61,607 nucleotides of DNA from an uncultured Lachnospiraceae bacterium (GTDB lineage: Bacteria > Bacillota > Clostridia > Lachnospirales > Lachnospiraceae), in assembly GCA_910577115.1 (NCBI GenBank), contig CAJTMC010000024.1:1-61607 (forward strand). The letters are read 5' to 3'. Under the pieces are notes generated by a model. That model did not search any database, was not told the origin of the DNA, and saw only the letters and a list, made by a program, of their open reading frames with translations. Position numbers and translations under genes: made by a program. Below are positions 50,247 through 60,384 of this stretch, piece after piece (the first letter of the stretch is position 1; the number at the start of each line of letters is the position of its first letter).

Positions 50247-51662
50247 TTACTTAAAAAGCTTTGTTATATATTTTACTTGCTTTGTAAAAATTAAAACAAA
50301 TAAATATATAAATCCGACTATTATTGTATGAGTTATAAAAAGTAATACAAAATTAATTGGAATTACTATTTTCTCAACAAAATTCATAACTGTAAAAAGA
50401 AATATCAATTGAAACAAATCAATTCGAATAATTTTCCATAGCTCTCCATATCTGTATCCAAATCCTTTGCAAATCAAGTAATAATATTCAATAACAAATT
50501 TTAAAATAAAGCTAACTGAAACAAACGCTGACAATATTGTAATATCTTTACTATAAACACCAAAAGCTATACATAATATTTGAACAGGCACAAACCGAGT
50601 TGCACTTTTAAACATAAGTTTTGTGTTTCCAAGGCTCTGATATATACTGCCACATGATGATGCGGTGACTTGAAACCATATAGATAGACTGAAAAATTTA
50701 AAACAAGGGACCGAAAGCCCCCAATTATTTCCATACATTATTCGAATAATTGCTTCAGCCTCTCCATAGCAAATTACACTTAAGAATATACCAATAATAG
50801 ATAATAATTTTAAAATTTCAATATATTTTTTAAAGATAAGTTGTTTATTGTTTTGATATTCAGACAGTATTGGGTGTAGAACAGGCGTTACTACATGTGT
50901 AATATTAGATACTGGATATATCGATAACTTATAAGCTTTATCATAGTATCCTAACATCGAATTTCCCATAAATTTTCCCGCTAATAAATTATCTAAATTT
51001 CTTGAAAAATAATTTATAACATTAAACAACAATTGGTACAAAGAGTATCCCCATACCAATCGTATTGATTTCATATTTAACTTAAATTTGATATTTAATT
51101 TGGTATAATAAATATTCCAAATATAATTAAAAATCGATACACATACTGTTGCAATTATGATTGAATAATATCGTTGACCATTAAATGCTAATAAAATAGT
51201 AATAAAACCTTGTAAAATACAACCGATGATAGTTCTAATACCTATTTGGATGAATTGTTTATTTTTTGAAAGTAAAGCGTTGGGAACTATAGACAATGTA
51301 TTAAAAAATAATGATATAGCCAAAAATAAGCATATATTAATATAAATTATATTTTGATAAAAAAATGCTATTCCGTAGCCGAAAAAATAGAAAAAAACAG
51401 ATAAAAGAAATCCACAATACATCATAAATGAATGGATTGTTACTATATCATTATGTGACAACTCTTTATTTTGAATAACTGCAGTTCCAAATCCCATATC
51501 AGAGAGTAAAGTAAAAAATGTAGTAAATACTGTGACTACAGCGACAATTCCAAAATCATCAGGAGTTAAAATTCTAGCCAGTATAGCATTAAATACCAAA
51601 TTCAAAATAACATTAGAATATTTAGATATAGCGTTAATTATTGCTGCTTTTTTTAATGACAT
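50247..51662 (-). CDS. Polysaccharide flippase (Wzx-like, MOP superfamily)
   Basis: 471 residues with twelve to fourteen membrane helices. The N-terminus AAIINAISKYSNVILNLVFNAILARILTPDDFGIVAVVTVF is the hallmark of WzxC/RfbX-type oligosaccharide-lipid flippases. It would turn the undecaprenyl-linked repeat unit to the outer face of the membrane. It lies 18 bases after the GT2 gene and before the acyltransferase. Confidence 0.9.
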   Translation of the reverse strand: MSLKKAAIINAISKYSNVILNLVFNAILARILTPDDFGIVAVVTVFTTFFTLLSDMGFGTAVIQNKELSHNDIVTIHSFMMYCGFLLSVFFYFFGYGIAFFYQNIIYINICLFLAISLFFNTLSIVPNALLSKNKQFIQIGIRTIIGCILQGFITILLAFNGQRYYSIIIATVCVSIFNYIWNIYYTKLNIKFKLNMKSIRLVWGYSLYQLLFNVINYFSRNLDNLLAGKFMGNSMLGYYDKAYKLSIYPVSNITHVVTPVLHPILSEYQNNKQLIFKKYIEILKLLSIIGIFLSVICYGEAEAIIRIMYGNNWGLSVPCFKFFSLSIWFQVTASSCGSIYQSLGNTKLMFKSATRFVPVQILCIAFGVYSKDITILSAFVSVSFILKFVIEYYYLICKGFGYRYGELWKIIRIDLFQLIFLFTVMNFVEKIVIPINFVLLFITHTIIVGFIYLFVLIFTKQVKYITKLFK

Positions 51663-51680
51663 ATGTACCTTCCCATAAAA

Positions 51681-52487
51681 TTACTCAATAAGTGTTGAGA
51701 TTATCACCTTAATCTTTATATATTTGTGATCTTCAAACAACAGAACAAGCAATAGATGCCCCATAGTTTTATATAAATAAAAAAATATGCCCTTTATTTT
51801 ATTAAAATGTTTTTGACAATTATATTTTCTAGCTTTTGCCATATAATAATGCCGTGTTACATTATGGCATGAAATACCTTTTCCGAAAAAATAGCGACTA
51901 TATCCCAATCTTTGTTGAAGAAAAGAACCTTCATAAATTAATATGTTCATATTTTTAGAATGTGCCGACTTGCAAAAATCATAGTCAACACCATCTAAAT
52001 AAATGTTTTCGTCATATTTTAAATTATTGGAACATAAGCATCTTAAATTCAGAAAACTTCCTGAATTAATTACATATTCCACATTTGTAAATTTATCTTT
52101 TCTCGTCGGGTGGTGAGAAGCAGTTATAATGTAACTTCTGGGAGCAACAAGTGCACAATTTGCGAGAAAATTATTATTTCTAATGATTGCATCCTGCATT
52201 TTTTTAATTTCATCACATTCAAAAGTAGAATCCTGATCCATTATACATAAATAATCAATATGCTTTAATTTACATCTGTGTAAAAAGCAGTTATATGCTT
52301 TGGGAAGTCCGTCATTTATTCCATTATAAAAATAATTATCCTCTGTTATATAAGATAAATTGTGCTTTTTCTGCGAATTATCGTATATCATGCATACTTC
52401 AAACAAATTGCTGGTTACTATCTGCTTTATTTGCTTTAAATGATTATTCTCAGGATTATATATTACAAATCCTATTGCAAATTTCAT
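51681..52487 (-). CDS. Glycosyltransferase family 2 (rhamnosyltransferase-like)
   Basis: 268 residues from ATG 52487 (MKFAIGFVIYNPE), nine bases after GGAG; a GTG five codons earlier would use the same site. FVIYNPENNHLKQI, VCMIYDNSQ, NDGLPKAYN and YLCIMDQDSTF (the DxD-type metal site in DQDS) are the pattern of RfbF-like rhamnosyltransferases. It would add one sugar of the surface glycan. The sugar itself cannot be told from sequence. Confidence 0.82.
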   Translation of the reverse strand: MKFAIGFVIYNPENNHLKQIKQIVTSNLFEVCMIYDNSQKKHNLSYITEDNYFYNGINDGLPKAYNCFLHRCKLKHIDYLCIMDQDSTFECDEIKKMQDAIIRNNNFLANCALVAPRSYIITASHHPTRKDKFTNVEYVINSGSFLNLRCLCSNNLKYDENIYLDGVDYDFCKSAHSKNMNILIYEGSFLQQRLGYSRYFFGKGISCHNVTRHYYMAKARKYNCQKHFNKIKGIFFYLYKTMGHLLLVLLFEDHKYIKIKVIISTLIE

Positions 52488-52510
52488 AATTATTTTCTCC
52501 ACAACTACTA

Positions 52511-53614
52511 TTAAATTGATTTCATATATCTAATGACCGGCAAAAATGCAACTTCATATGAAAAATTCTTTATAGCGTACATTCTTATTTCCTCTTGTAT
52601 CTCTTTTCTATTGCGCCCGGAAGTATATATATAATCAAAAAATTTGATAATCGAATTAATATCAACTGCAGTTTCGTCTGCGGGAACTCTTAAATAATAT
52701 TTAAAGGATAAATCATAGTCAAGTTCTGTTTTTACTCCCGAAACAACTGGCAATCCTTTAAGTAAATATTCTTTACCTTTAAGCGAACTGTTATATATAA
52801 CCCCTGACCTGTGTCGTCCCAATGAGTCTATGGCAATTGTGCATTTATGATAAACATCGTCAAGGGAACTTCCTGTTCTCTTACCATAAAAAATAACATG
52901 ATTTTCAATTCCTAATTGTCTTACATCTTTTTTATACTGTTCAAGTATTCTATAGCCATCGCCAACTAAGTGAAAAACCACATTGCGTTTTCCACCATTA
53001 GCATAATATTCTGCAATTCCTTTTATTACCCGATCATACCCGTGCCATTTTGCTAACGAGGCAACCGCAATCATGTTCACTGTGGAATCAATTGGTGAAC
53101 AGCTTAGCTGATACATATCTTTAGTATCTATGCCGTTTGAAATACAAATAGTTGGTATATTAAATATTAATTGATCTTTAGAATATGTGATAATTCTATC
53201 AATATATTTATATAGCTTGCTAATATATACGGACTCGCCTAATAACTGCCACTTTCCAATTATAGAGGTTACCTCTTTATTATACGGATAGGTTGGTATT
53301 TCCAATAATATTTTAACATTTTTTTTATTTAATCTTTTTATAAAAGTATAGAAGCTATAATCAATTGTTACATATCTAATATATGCTATAGAACCTGAAT
53401 CAATTAAATCTGCTTTTTTGTAATTAACATTACTTAAATAAGGAACAATTTTATTAATATATTTTGTTATTTTAGATTTGGGATTTTCTAAAAATATATA
53501 TTCACAGTGACCAAAATTTTTTTCCAGTTCGTTCATTTGATTCCGTATTTTTTTTTGGATTCCCATTCCCCACAACTCAAATTTTAGACCCGAAATATAA
53601 TATACCTTCGCCAT
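52511..53614 (-). CDS. Glycosyltransferase family 4 (GT-B)
   Basis: 367 residues. The C-terminal half carries VNMIAVASLAKWHGYDRVIKG, FHLVGDGYRI and a GKRTGSSLDDVYHKCTIAIDS segment, the donor-binding signature of GT4 enzymes; the usual E-x7-E motif is replaced by SLKGKEYLLKGLPVVSG. The N-terminal half is an acceptor domain with low similarity. Part of the AT-rich glycan cassette. The 179-base spacer upstream (53615-53793) shows no clear structure. Confidence 0.83.
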   Translation of the reverse strand: MAKVYYISGLKFELWGMGIQKKIRNQMNELEKNFGHCEYIFLENPKSKITKYINKIVPYLSNVNYKKADLIDSGSIAYIRYVTIDYSFYTFIKRLNKKNVKILLEIPTYPYNKEVTSIIGKWQLLGESVYISKLYKYIDRIITYSKDQLIFNIPTICISNGIDTKDMYQLSCSPIDSTVNMIAVASLAKWHGYDRVIKGIAEYYANGGKRNVVFHLVGDGYRILEQYKKDVRQLGIENHVIFYGKRTGSSLDDVYHKCTIAIDSLGRHRSGVIYNSSLKGKEYLLKGLPVVSGVKTELDYDLSFKYYLRVPADETAVDINSIIKFFDYIYTSGRNRKEIQEEIRMYAIKNFSYEVAFLPVIRYMKSI

Positions 53615-53793
53615 AATATTTATGTTTTCCTTTCATAAATATCTTTTATTCTACAAATGTTAAACACAGGATTATTGTAATGTACCTGTTTTTTATTTAT
53701 CAAATAAGTGTAACGCATTAATATTATTAATAAATTTAGAGTACAGTTTAATGCTATTATGTGAATTATAAATTAATTACCTCAATTTAAGAT

Positions 53794-55059
53794 TTATTTT
53801 CGAAGTAGAGCTCTTTGTTTTTTAAATAAGAAAAAAGCATATACAAACGCAAGCGCTATTTCACTTCTGACCAATTGCCATCTTATAAAAGAAAAACCAA
53901 TACATATTAATAAGATTAAATAGCATACCATTGCTTGGATATCAGACCTGCTTTTAAATCGAACAAACATCTTTTGTGAAATTAATCCGAAAATAAATGA
54001 AATAGTAATAACGCCGAACAAACCAAAATCTACGTAAAAATAGTAAAAGCATGTTGAAAAAGCGTTATATATACTACCATCCGGAAGTACAGTTGCTGCC
54101 CCGATTTCGTTTGCGTATTGCTGAGCAAGATTAAGTAATTGTGGCGGTGTTATATTAATTTGCTCTAATAATCCAAATATAAATTGCCCAATACCCAAGG
54201 TTGATAAATAGCCGAAACAATGTCCATGTATATCTGCATAATTAAACAATGTTTGCATATATAATAAGGGTTTCCCAAAATAGTCAAAAAAGGTTTTTAA
54301 ATAGTTGGTATTTCTTAAAGTAAAAACATAGAACATAAAAAAAGTAATAACAGCAAATACCATAATAGTTTTAAAACTAGATTTTTTTTTGTTTTTACTT
54401 ATTCTCCATTCTCTTTTATTCATAATTACCAAAACAATAAAATAAAGCATAAAATACATTATTTCTACACGAGAAAAATGTGTAATAATTTTTAAAAATA
54501 AAAATATAAAAGAATATATTAAATATTTTTTTTGTGTTTTGTCTTGAAAATACACAGTCAAAAAGTATGGAGTCAATAAGTAATATAATGGATTTCCGAT
54601 AAAAGTATTATATTTATCTCCAAAAGCTGTAGAAGATAATTCGTTTTCCACATAAGCACTATTTGTACTTAACCTATAAATATATTGTACTTTTCCACCA
54701 TTTTTTAAGTAAGAAAAAATTTTGGACGCATTCAAAATTAAACCAAAACCAGTTAGTCCAATATATGTATATAATATGGTACTATTGGTTTTGGTATTTT
54801 TCCCTTTTTTTTCCGTTCTTTTCACACAAATTGATGCAATTGTAAAACAGAAGCAGCCTAATAGGATTAAAAAATATGTAAAAAAATTTATTTTTACTGT
54901 CCTCAGAGCAAGACCATTTGTTGATACCTTAAACATAGATGCAAATGCAACCAATGCAAAAACAAAATTGAATACTACTGCCGGCGCAAAAATATTTTTC
55001 TGATATATATATGAAAATATGCATAATGCAATTAATATAAAAAAAATCCAAAATCCCAT
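53794..55059 (-). CDS. Oligosaccharide repeat-unit polymerase (Wzy-like)
   Basis: 421 residues with about eleven predicted membrane helices and a larger extracytoplasmic loop (about 260-330, YFGKPLLYMQTLFNY to GSIYNAFSTCFYYFYVDFG). This last segment, with its short re-entrant helix pattern, resembles O-antigen polymerases of the Wzy/EpsG-like group. It would link lipid-borne repeat units. Wzy proteins diverge widely, so the call rests on topology, motif and position. Confidence 0.78.
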   Translation of the reverse strand: MGFWIFFILIALCIFSYIYQKNIFAPAVVFNFVFALVAFASMFKVSTNGLALRTVKINFFTYFLILLGCFCFTIASICVKRTEKKGKNTKTNSTILYTYIGLTGFGLILNASKIFSYLKNGGKVQYIYRLSTNSAYVENELSSTAFGDKYNTFIGNPLYYLLTPYFLTVYFQDKTQKKYLIYSFIFLFLKIITHFSRVEIMYFMLYFIVLVIMNKREWRISKNKKKSSFKTIMVFAVITFFMFYVFTLRNTNYLKTFFDYFGKPLLYMQTLFNYADIHGHCFGYLSTLGIGQFIFGLLEQINITPPQLLNLAQQYANEIGAATVLPDGSIYNAFSTCFYYFYVDFGLFGVITISFIFGLISQKMFVRFKSRSDIQAMVCYLILLICIGFSFIRWQLVRSEIALAFVYAFFLFKKQRALLRK

Positions 55060-55084
55060 AACTCAAAGTTGTATAATATATGTA

Positions 55085-55936
55085 TTATATTGTCTCCCGA
55101 TTTTTAGTGTTTGATTTATCTAAAATCATTTTTATTTTCTTGTCATCGCCCCAAACAGCTTTGGAATCATATGGTCTATCAGGAAACTTGCCATATGCAA
55201 GTTTTATATTATAATTATTATCTTTAATAAATTTTTCTACTCTGGTGCTCAGTTTTTCAGGTCTGCCTGAACATGCATTTATAATTCCGGATATCTCATC
55301 CTGCTCAACAATTTTTGATACCTGGTAACAAAAGTCTTTGTAATCAATAAAATCCCACTGATTCATGCCCGACGTAAATGGAAACTCGGAAGTTCCTTCG
55401 CTTACAGCTTTTGCTATTTTTGAAAAAATAGAACTTCCAAATTTGGAATTTCCAACAATATAATAACCCCTAATCCACTGAAGTTGTGTTTCACTTCCTT
55501 TTGCTAACAAAAATGAACTGTTTCGTAATGCATTCTTTGCAATGCCATAAAGGCTTTGCGGATTAGTTGGGGTATTTTCATCAATTGAACCTTCATAAAA
55601 ACCTATTTCGTGCATCGTTCCCATAACAGCAATTCTCTTTATTTTTTCATCTGTAAATGCCTTTATAAATTTATAATGATTAGGCAAATCTTCCATATGA
55701 GACAGTGCATTATGTACAAAACCGTTTCTCCATGCCAAGTGAAGCAAAACATCAGGTTTTTCGAAATAGTGATACGGAGCAGTAATTGAGAACAAATCAC
55801 ACTCACACTTCTGAGCTCTTTCATCAATATTATCTAGTGAAAAGTCTGCACTAATTACTTGATTTCCATCATCAAGAAGTTGCTTGACAATTCCTTGCCC
55901 TAAATACCCATTTGCACCAGTTACTAAAACTTTCAT
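55085..55936 (-). CDS. NAD(P)-dependent SDR sugar epimerase/reductase
   Basis: 283 residues. The cofactor loop GANGYLG at 7-13 and the active-site pair Tyr130/Lys134 in SLYGIAKNAL identify an extended short-chain dehydrogenase. It is shorter than typical 4-epimerases and resembles dTDP- or UDP-sugar 4-ketoreductases. The start codon overlaps the preceding GT2 stop (ATGA), so the two are coupled. Substrate unknown. Confidence 0.83.
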   Translation of the reverse strand: MKVLVTGANGYLGQGIVKQLLDDGNQVISADFSLDNIDERAQKCECDLFSITAPYHYFEKPDVLLHLAWRNGFVHNALSHMEDLPNHYKFIKAFTDEKIKRIAVMGTMHEIGFYEGSIDENTPTNPQSLYGIAKNALRNSSFLLAKGSETQLQWIRGYYIVGNSKFGSSIFSKIAKAVSEGTSEFPFTSGMNQWDFIDYKDFCYQVSKIVEQDEISGIINACSGRPEKLSTRVEKFIKDNNYNIKLAYGKFPDRPYDSKAVWGDDKKIKMILDKSNTKNRETI

Positions 55937-56772
55937 TTTTCCTTACTCCTAAATTTTTTTTTCAAATAATTTTCATAAACATATATATTAGATTTCGTCA
56001 ACTCATTATTTACTGAAAAATTACTTAAATTCATACTACCGTCTTCCTTATGCAAAATTCTAACACTTGGTAAATAAACAGTTTTTGCACCAAGTGCTTT
56101 AGCTTTTTCTGCCAAAACATTCTCCTCCGAAAAAAGGAAAATGTTATTATCATAAACATTTAGTTCCATTTTTTCAATAAGATATTTGGATAATATAACA
56201 AAACTACCATGTGCGGCATATATCGCCATACTATCATACGAAAGTATATTCATAACTAATAAATTAATCTCACGTAAAACTCTATTAATGAATACACCTA
56301 ACAAAAATAGAAATTTGTTGTTTCTTTTAAATCCAATGTAAATAAGCAACTCTGATAAAGAACATTTTTGAGCTATCATGGGATTTTGATATTTTCCGGA
56401 GGGCGTAATAATTAATGGAGCAATAATATCTGCAGTGCATTTTTTAACGTTGTCTCCAAAACTTTGAATAACCACATCCGGATTAGATATAATCACATAC
56501 TTAAAATCATACTTATCATAGGCATACCTAATTCCAACATTATTTCCAAAACTATATCCCTTATTTTCTATGCTAATAAACCTACAGGAATAATAGTCTG
56601 CAATATCTTTTATTTGCTTTTCGGATTCTTTATCAAAAAAAGCATTTACAATTATAATATCAAAATTTTTTACTCTTTTTTTAATACTGATAATACATTC
56701 TTTCAGATCAACAAAATTACGATAAACAAGGATTACAAAAACAAAATCAACTTTTACCTTTTCAAATTTCAT
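55933..56772 (-). CDS. Glycosyltransferase family 2
   Basis: 279 residues from ATG 56772 (MKFEKVKVDFVFVILVYRN), which overlaps the stop of the upstream gene; a start 10 codons earlier is possible. FVILVYRNFVDLKECI, IIIVNAFFD, NKGYSFGNNVGIRYA and YVIISNPDVVI (the Asn-Pro-Asp motif where rhamnosyltransferase-like GT2 enzymes have DxD) define the family. It adds a sugar of the repeat unit. Confidence 0.83.
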   Translation of the reverse strand: MKFEKVKVDFVFVILVYRNFVDLKECIISIKKRVKNFDIIIVNAFFDKESEKQIKDIADYYSCRFISIENKGYSFGNNVGIRYAYDKYDFKYVIISNPDVVIQSFGDNVKKCTADIIAPLIITPSGKYQNPMIAQKCSLSELLIYIGFKRNNKFLFLLGVFINRVLREINLLVMNILSYDSMAIYAAHGSFVILSKYLIEKMELNVYDNNIFLFSEENVLAEKAKALGAKTVYLPSVRILHKEDGSMNLSNFSVNNELTKSNIYVYENYLKKKFRSKEK

Positions 56773-57658
56773 ATTGTTTGTCTCTTTTCTTGCAATATTC
56801 AATTATCTTTTTTTCATTAAACATTTTTTGGGCCCTAAAATCTATATCCTCTTTATAACGGTCTAATACCTTACTTTTTTTAAGATGATTTAAGTGTAGA
56901 AAATTTAATATCTTAATAATGGATTCTTTCGCAATATGAACAAATTCTTCATGACTGGACAAGTATTTTCTTTTCGTTATTGGAACATAGTTCATTTTTT
57001 TAAATAGTTTTCTTATACTTTTTAATAATTTTCCCTGTAATGCTCCATGATGTAGCGAAAGGGGATTTGTATAATCCACTACACTTTTTTCCAGAAATTT
57101 CTCATTTCTAATTGATTTTGATTTTGCAAAAATTCCTTCAAAGATCCACGCATTATAATTTCCTTCTCCAATACAAAAACGAAGAAATTCTCTTTTCCAT
57201 ATGGATGGTTGACAACTAAATATATATTCTTTTTGTAGAGAAATTTTAAAAATATTTTTTTCTTGTTTATATTTTTTATGTTCTTTTATTGTCTGAAATT
57301 CTGGCATAGGCATAGTATAATAATCTATGTTTTCCTTTTCGATAAATAATAAAATCTTTTTCAGAACATCGCCATTTAAACTTTTGCAAACAAAAAAGTC
57401 TTCCAATAAAAGCAATAAATAATCTGCATCAATCGAATCACATGCCAACCTTACTTTTTGGCTGAATTCAGCATCTTTACCTGCATGTATCACTTTCACT
57501 TTACTATAATCTGAATACTCATTGGATAATTCTGTTTCATTATTTATAATATATAACTCATATGGACAGTCTCGCCAGTTATTATAAATTAAATTTAAAA
57601 AGTCATACCATAGGTCTTCATAGCCATCATAAAAAATGCCAACTATCGCTAATTTCAT
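56762..57658 (-). CDS. Glycosyltransferase-like protein of the glycan cluster
   Basis: 298 residues. The N-terminus MKLAIVGIFYDGYEDLWYDF, CPYELYIINNE and ADYLLLLLEDFFVCK look like a GT-A nucleotide-sugar domain with an LLLEDFF in place of DxD. HHGALQGKLLKSIRKL near 222-237 resembles the acceptor side. I do not know a characterised homologue. It is flanked tightly by GT2 genes on both sides, seven bases after one and overlapping the other. Confidence 0.65.
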   Translation of the reverse strand: MKLAIVGIFYDGYEDLWYDFLNLIYNNWRDCPYELYIINNETELSNEYSDYSKVKVIHAGKDAEFSQKVRLACDSIDADYLLLLLEDFFVCKSLNGDVLKKILLFIEKENIDYYTMPMPEFQTIKEHKKYKQEKNIFKISLQKEYIFSCQPSIWKREFLRFCIGEGNYNAWIFEGIFAKSKSIRNEKFLEKSVVDYTNPLSLHHGALQGKLLKSIRKLFKKMNYVPITKRKYLSSHEEFVHIAKESIIKILNFLHLNHLKKSKVLDRYKEDIDFRAQKMFNEKKIIEYCKKRDKQYEI

Positions 57659-57665
57659 TTCTTAT

Positions 57666-58451
57666 TTACTCCATATTTTTCCTGTATATTATTTTTTTGA
57701 TTAAGCCAAAAAACAAATTATTAATTGTATAACATGCACTTTGGCATCGACCATATCCTAAACCTTTTCTGAATAACATGTAGTGCCAAAAAACTAGCTT
57801 GAACCAATGCTGATTTGAGATTGAACCGTTCCTTACCCTATAATAAGCCAGCGTTTCATCAAGTAATCTGCACTCTTTAACATAGTTCATCACATTTAAC
57901 CACAATAGATAATCATTATTTTTTTTAAGATCTGAAATTTGAATTTTTCCCACAACATCAGCGTTATACATAACCGTTAAACATCCGGGCCAACAGTAGT
58001 TATACATTCCCCATTTACCTATTCTCTTTGGACCAGTCACCTTTTTTCCATAAGGTATTCCTTCTTCATTAATTTCGCAATAATTAGTATAAGAAAAGTT
58101 AACAGTATATTTAATCATAAAAGCTAATTGCTTTTCTAGTTTACTATTTTCCCATAAATCATCAGAATCTAAAAATGCAATCCATTTTCCTTTAGCCAAA
58201 GCTAATGCACGGTTACGCGATATTGCAGCTCCAACGTTTTTTTCATTAAAAGTTACTTTAACCCGTTTTTCGTTATTGCTAATTAAGTAATTATTTATAC
58301 AGTCAAAAGTTCCGTCATTCGAGCAATCATCAATTATTATCAGTTCCCAATTGCTATATGTTTGATTTTGAACAGACTTTATTGCCTCTAATATATATTG
58401 CCTTGTATTGTACGATGGCATTATTATGGACACTAATCCCAAGTCTTCCAC
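57666..58451 (-). CDS. Glycosyltransferase family 2 (GT-A)
   Basis: 261 residues. LVSIIMPSYNTRQYILEAI, QNQTYSNWELIIIDDCSNDG, NVGAAISRNRALALAKGKW and IAFLDSDDLW (metal-binding Asp95, Asp97 and Asp98) are the canonical GT2 series. It is the first gene of the AT-rich segment and lies 31 bases after the dehydratase gene, where base composition changes abruptly. Confidence 0.9.
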   Translation of the reverse strand: MEDLGLVSIIMPSYNTRQYILEAIKSVQNQTYSNWELIIIDDCSNDGTFDCINNYLISNNEKRVKVTFNEKNVGAAISRNRALALAKGKWIAFLDSDDLWENSKLEKQLAFMIKYTVNFSYTNYCEINEEGIPYGKKVTGPKRIGKWGMYNYCWPGCLTVMYNADVVGKIQISDLKKNNDYLLWLNVMNYVKECRLLDETLAYYRVRNGSISNQHWFKLVFWHYMLFRKGLGYGRCQSACYTINNLFFGLIKKIIYRKNME

Positions 58452-58482
58452 TTTATCACCTCATTGATAGCATGATATGTTC

Positions 58483-59685
58483 TCACATTCTCCCATCCAG
58501 AAACTTTCCTGTATCCATATGATTGAATTCAGGCAAAACATCAAGGAACAAATTCACCAGATCTTCCCTGCGCCATTCACCGCATACCCTGTATTTCGCA
58601 GTCGTCTCCAAAAAATATTCCAGAAGCTTTTCATCATAAACGGGGCTGTTTTTTATAATTCCGACAGTCTGAAACCGTTCCATATCCAACGTTTCTTTCT
58701 CTGTATAAAATTCTTCAAACGCTTTTTCTCCTGTAGTATCACTTTGGAAAAAGTATACAGGATATTTATGCTTCGGCTTCAGTTCCGCCACCCTTTTTCG
58801 CGCTTCCTCCTCCGTACTGCATCTGACCGGGTCATACCCCAAATGCTCAAGATACTTTTCAGCAATCTCACTGAAAGTAATCAGATTTAAACCATAATCA
58901 AGTTTCGGAAAAAATATATCTCTGTTTTCCCCAAGCAGCGTCGACATCAGGCAGAGCTCTCCAGCCTCATTAGGCGTAACAAAATAACGCTTAACATCGT
59001 TTGGGGCAGACAGCGGTTGATTTTTTTCTATTCTTCTGTTAAATCCATACAAAAGAGAGCCGTCCGAAAATGCGACGTTTGCAAACCGCGCTGTCGATAT
59101 GGGAATTTCAATGGACCTCCGCATCAGGAACAGTTCCATAATGCGTTTGCTTGCACCCATCATGTTTACGGGGTTTGCCGCTTTGTCAGTAGAAACGCAG
59201 AAATATTTCTGCGCACCCATGTCCCTCGCCTGACATGTCGTTTTTTCCGTATTCAATATATTTACTTCAACCATGCGCATCAGGGTATATGCGTCTTTCT
59301 CACTCCGAACATGTTTCAATGCGGAAAGGTTCAATATGTAATCATAACCGCCATGTGTTTTTACCTGATGTGCGATAAATGCATCAAAGATATCCGTACC
59401 GCAGTCAATTGCAAAGGTTGCAAACTCCCCCTCACAGTATCCTAACGATGAGCGAATGTCCCGTACAAGCTCTACCATGTTGTTTTCGCTGATGTCAACA
59501 ATATGCAGCAATTTTGGGTTGCGCCGGAATATTTCCTTTGCAACTGCAGAGCCGATGGAGCCTGCGCCTCCAATAATCAGGAACTTTCCCTCTGCAACTT
59601 TTTCTGATAATTCTTTTTCATACTTTAAAATATCCTTCTGAAGCAGCGGCGTCTGCCGTCCGATTAACTGTAAAACAGTGTCCAT
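58483..59685 (-). CDS. NDP-sugar 4,6-dehydratase (FlaA1/PglF-type, soluble)
   Basis: 400 residues from ATG 59685 (MDTVLQLIGRQTPLLQ), behind GGGGG. The cofactor loop is IIGGAGSIGSAV, followed by DISENNMVELVRDIR. STDKAANPVNMMGASKRIME holds the Asp-Lys catalytic pair and the Met-in-place-of-Tyr YxxxK variant of the FlaA1/PglF group. It lacks the N-terminal membrane helices of PglF. It would turn UDP-GlcNAc into the 4-keto-6-deoxy sugar that the aminotransferase at 60385 uses. Confidence 0.88.
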   Translation of the reverse strand: MDTVLQLIGRQTPLLQKDILKYEKELSEKVAEGKFLIIGGAGSIGSAVAKEIFRRNPKLLHIVDISENNMVELVRDIRSSLGYCEGEFATFAIDCGTDIFDAFIAHQVKTHGGYDYILNLSALKHVRSEKDAYTLMRMVEVNILNTEKTTCQARDMGAQKYFCVSTDKAANPVNMMGASKRIMELFLMRRSIEIPISTARFANVAFSDGSLLYGFNRRIEKNQPLSAPNDVKRYFVTPNEAGELCLMSTLLGENRDIFFPKLDYGLNLITFSEIAEKYLEHLGYDPVRCSTEEEARKRVAELKPKHKYPVYFFQSDTTGEKAFEEFYTEKETLDMERFQTVGIIKNSPVYDEKLLEYFLETTAKYRVCGEWRREDLVNLFLDVLPEFNHMDTGKFLDGRM

Positions 59686-59707
59686 TTTTATCCCCCTGCC
59701 ATCTAGG

Positions 59708-60373
59708 CTATAAATATACCTCAAGTTCTTCCGGTATTTCGGGAAGTTCCTCAAGCTTTTCTTTCCAGCTGCGCGAATTGGAATGCAGTACGGCTTGTGC
59801 TGTCATAATAATCAGCTTAAAGTACAGCCCGAGAGAGCGGTTTTTTATGTAATAAAGTTCAAGTGCCGCTTTATAGGGCGCAATAATATTTTGGTCGAAG
59901 GCTGCTTTGTCCTCCACGTCCATTAAAATCGCTTCTTCATTCCGGAATGCAATGGATCCCAGCCCTGAAAGCCCCGGTTTAGCATGGTATAAAATCGCTT
60001 TAGCTTCCTCTGTATAATAATCAAACTGTTTCCTCACAAGCGGTCTGTATCCGATGATGCTCATCTGCCCCATAAAAACGTTGACGAGCTGTGGAAGCTC
60101 GTTTATTTTTGTTTTCCGGAGAAATTTTCCCATTGGGAGCAGCCTCGGATCGTTCTTTTGTGTGTAAAGACCGCCTGTCATGTTTGGCGAGTTTCTGAGC
60201 ATGGTTGCAAATTTCAACAGGCCAAAATCCTCGCCATGTATTCCGACACGCTTTTGTATGTAAAATATGTCGTGTTCGCCGGTTAATTTTAGCAGTATCA
60301 TAATCGGGAGCATAAACGGCAGCAGCACCAGTATAGCAATACCCGAAAAAAAGATGTCAAAAAACCTTATCAT
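59708..60373 (-). CDS. PglC-type phosphoglycosyl transferase
   Basis: 221 residues. One re-entrant N-terminal hydrophobic segment (FFDIFFSGIAILVLLPFMLPIMI), then FYIQKRVGIHGEDFGLLKFATML, LRKTKINELPQLVNVFMGQMSIIGYRP and KPGLSGLGSIAFR are those of monotopic sugar transferases. They transfer a phospho-sugar from UDP to undecaprenyl phosphate, starting the glycan. Catalytic Asp-Glu: in PglC an Asp-Glu dyad follows KTKxDE; here it reads KTKINELP, with Asn for Asp, which is worth checking. It lies between aminotransferase and dehydratase genes. Confidence 0.86.
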   Translation of the reverse strand: MIRFFDIFFSGIAILVLLPFMLPIMILLKLTGEHDIFYIQKRVGIHGEDFGLLKFATMLRNSPNMTGGLYTQKNDPRLLPMGKFLRKTKINELPQLVNVFMGQMSIIGYRPLVRKQFDYYTEEAKAILYHAKPGLSGLGSIAFRNEEAILMDVEDKAAFDQNIIAPYKAALELYYIKNRSLGLYFKLIIMTAQAVLHSNSRSWKEKLEELPEIPEELEVYL

Positions 60374-60384
60374 TTAGTTCTCCC

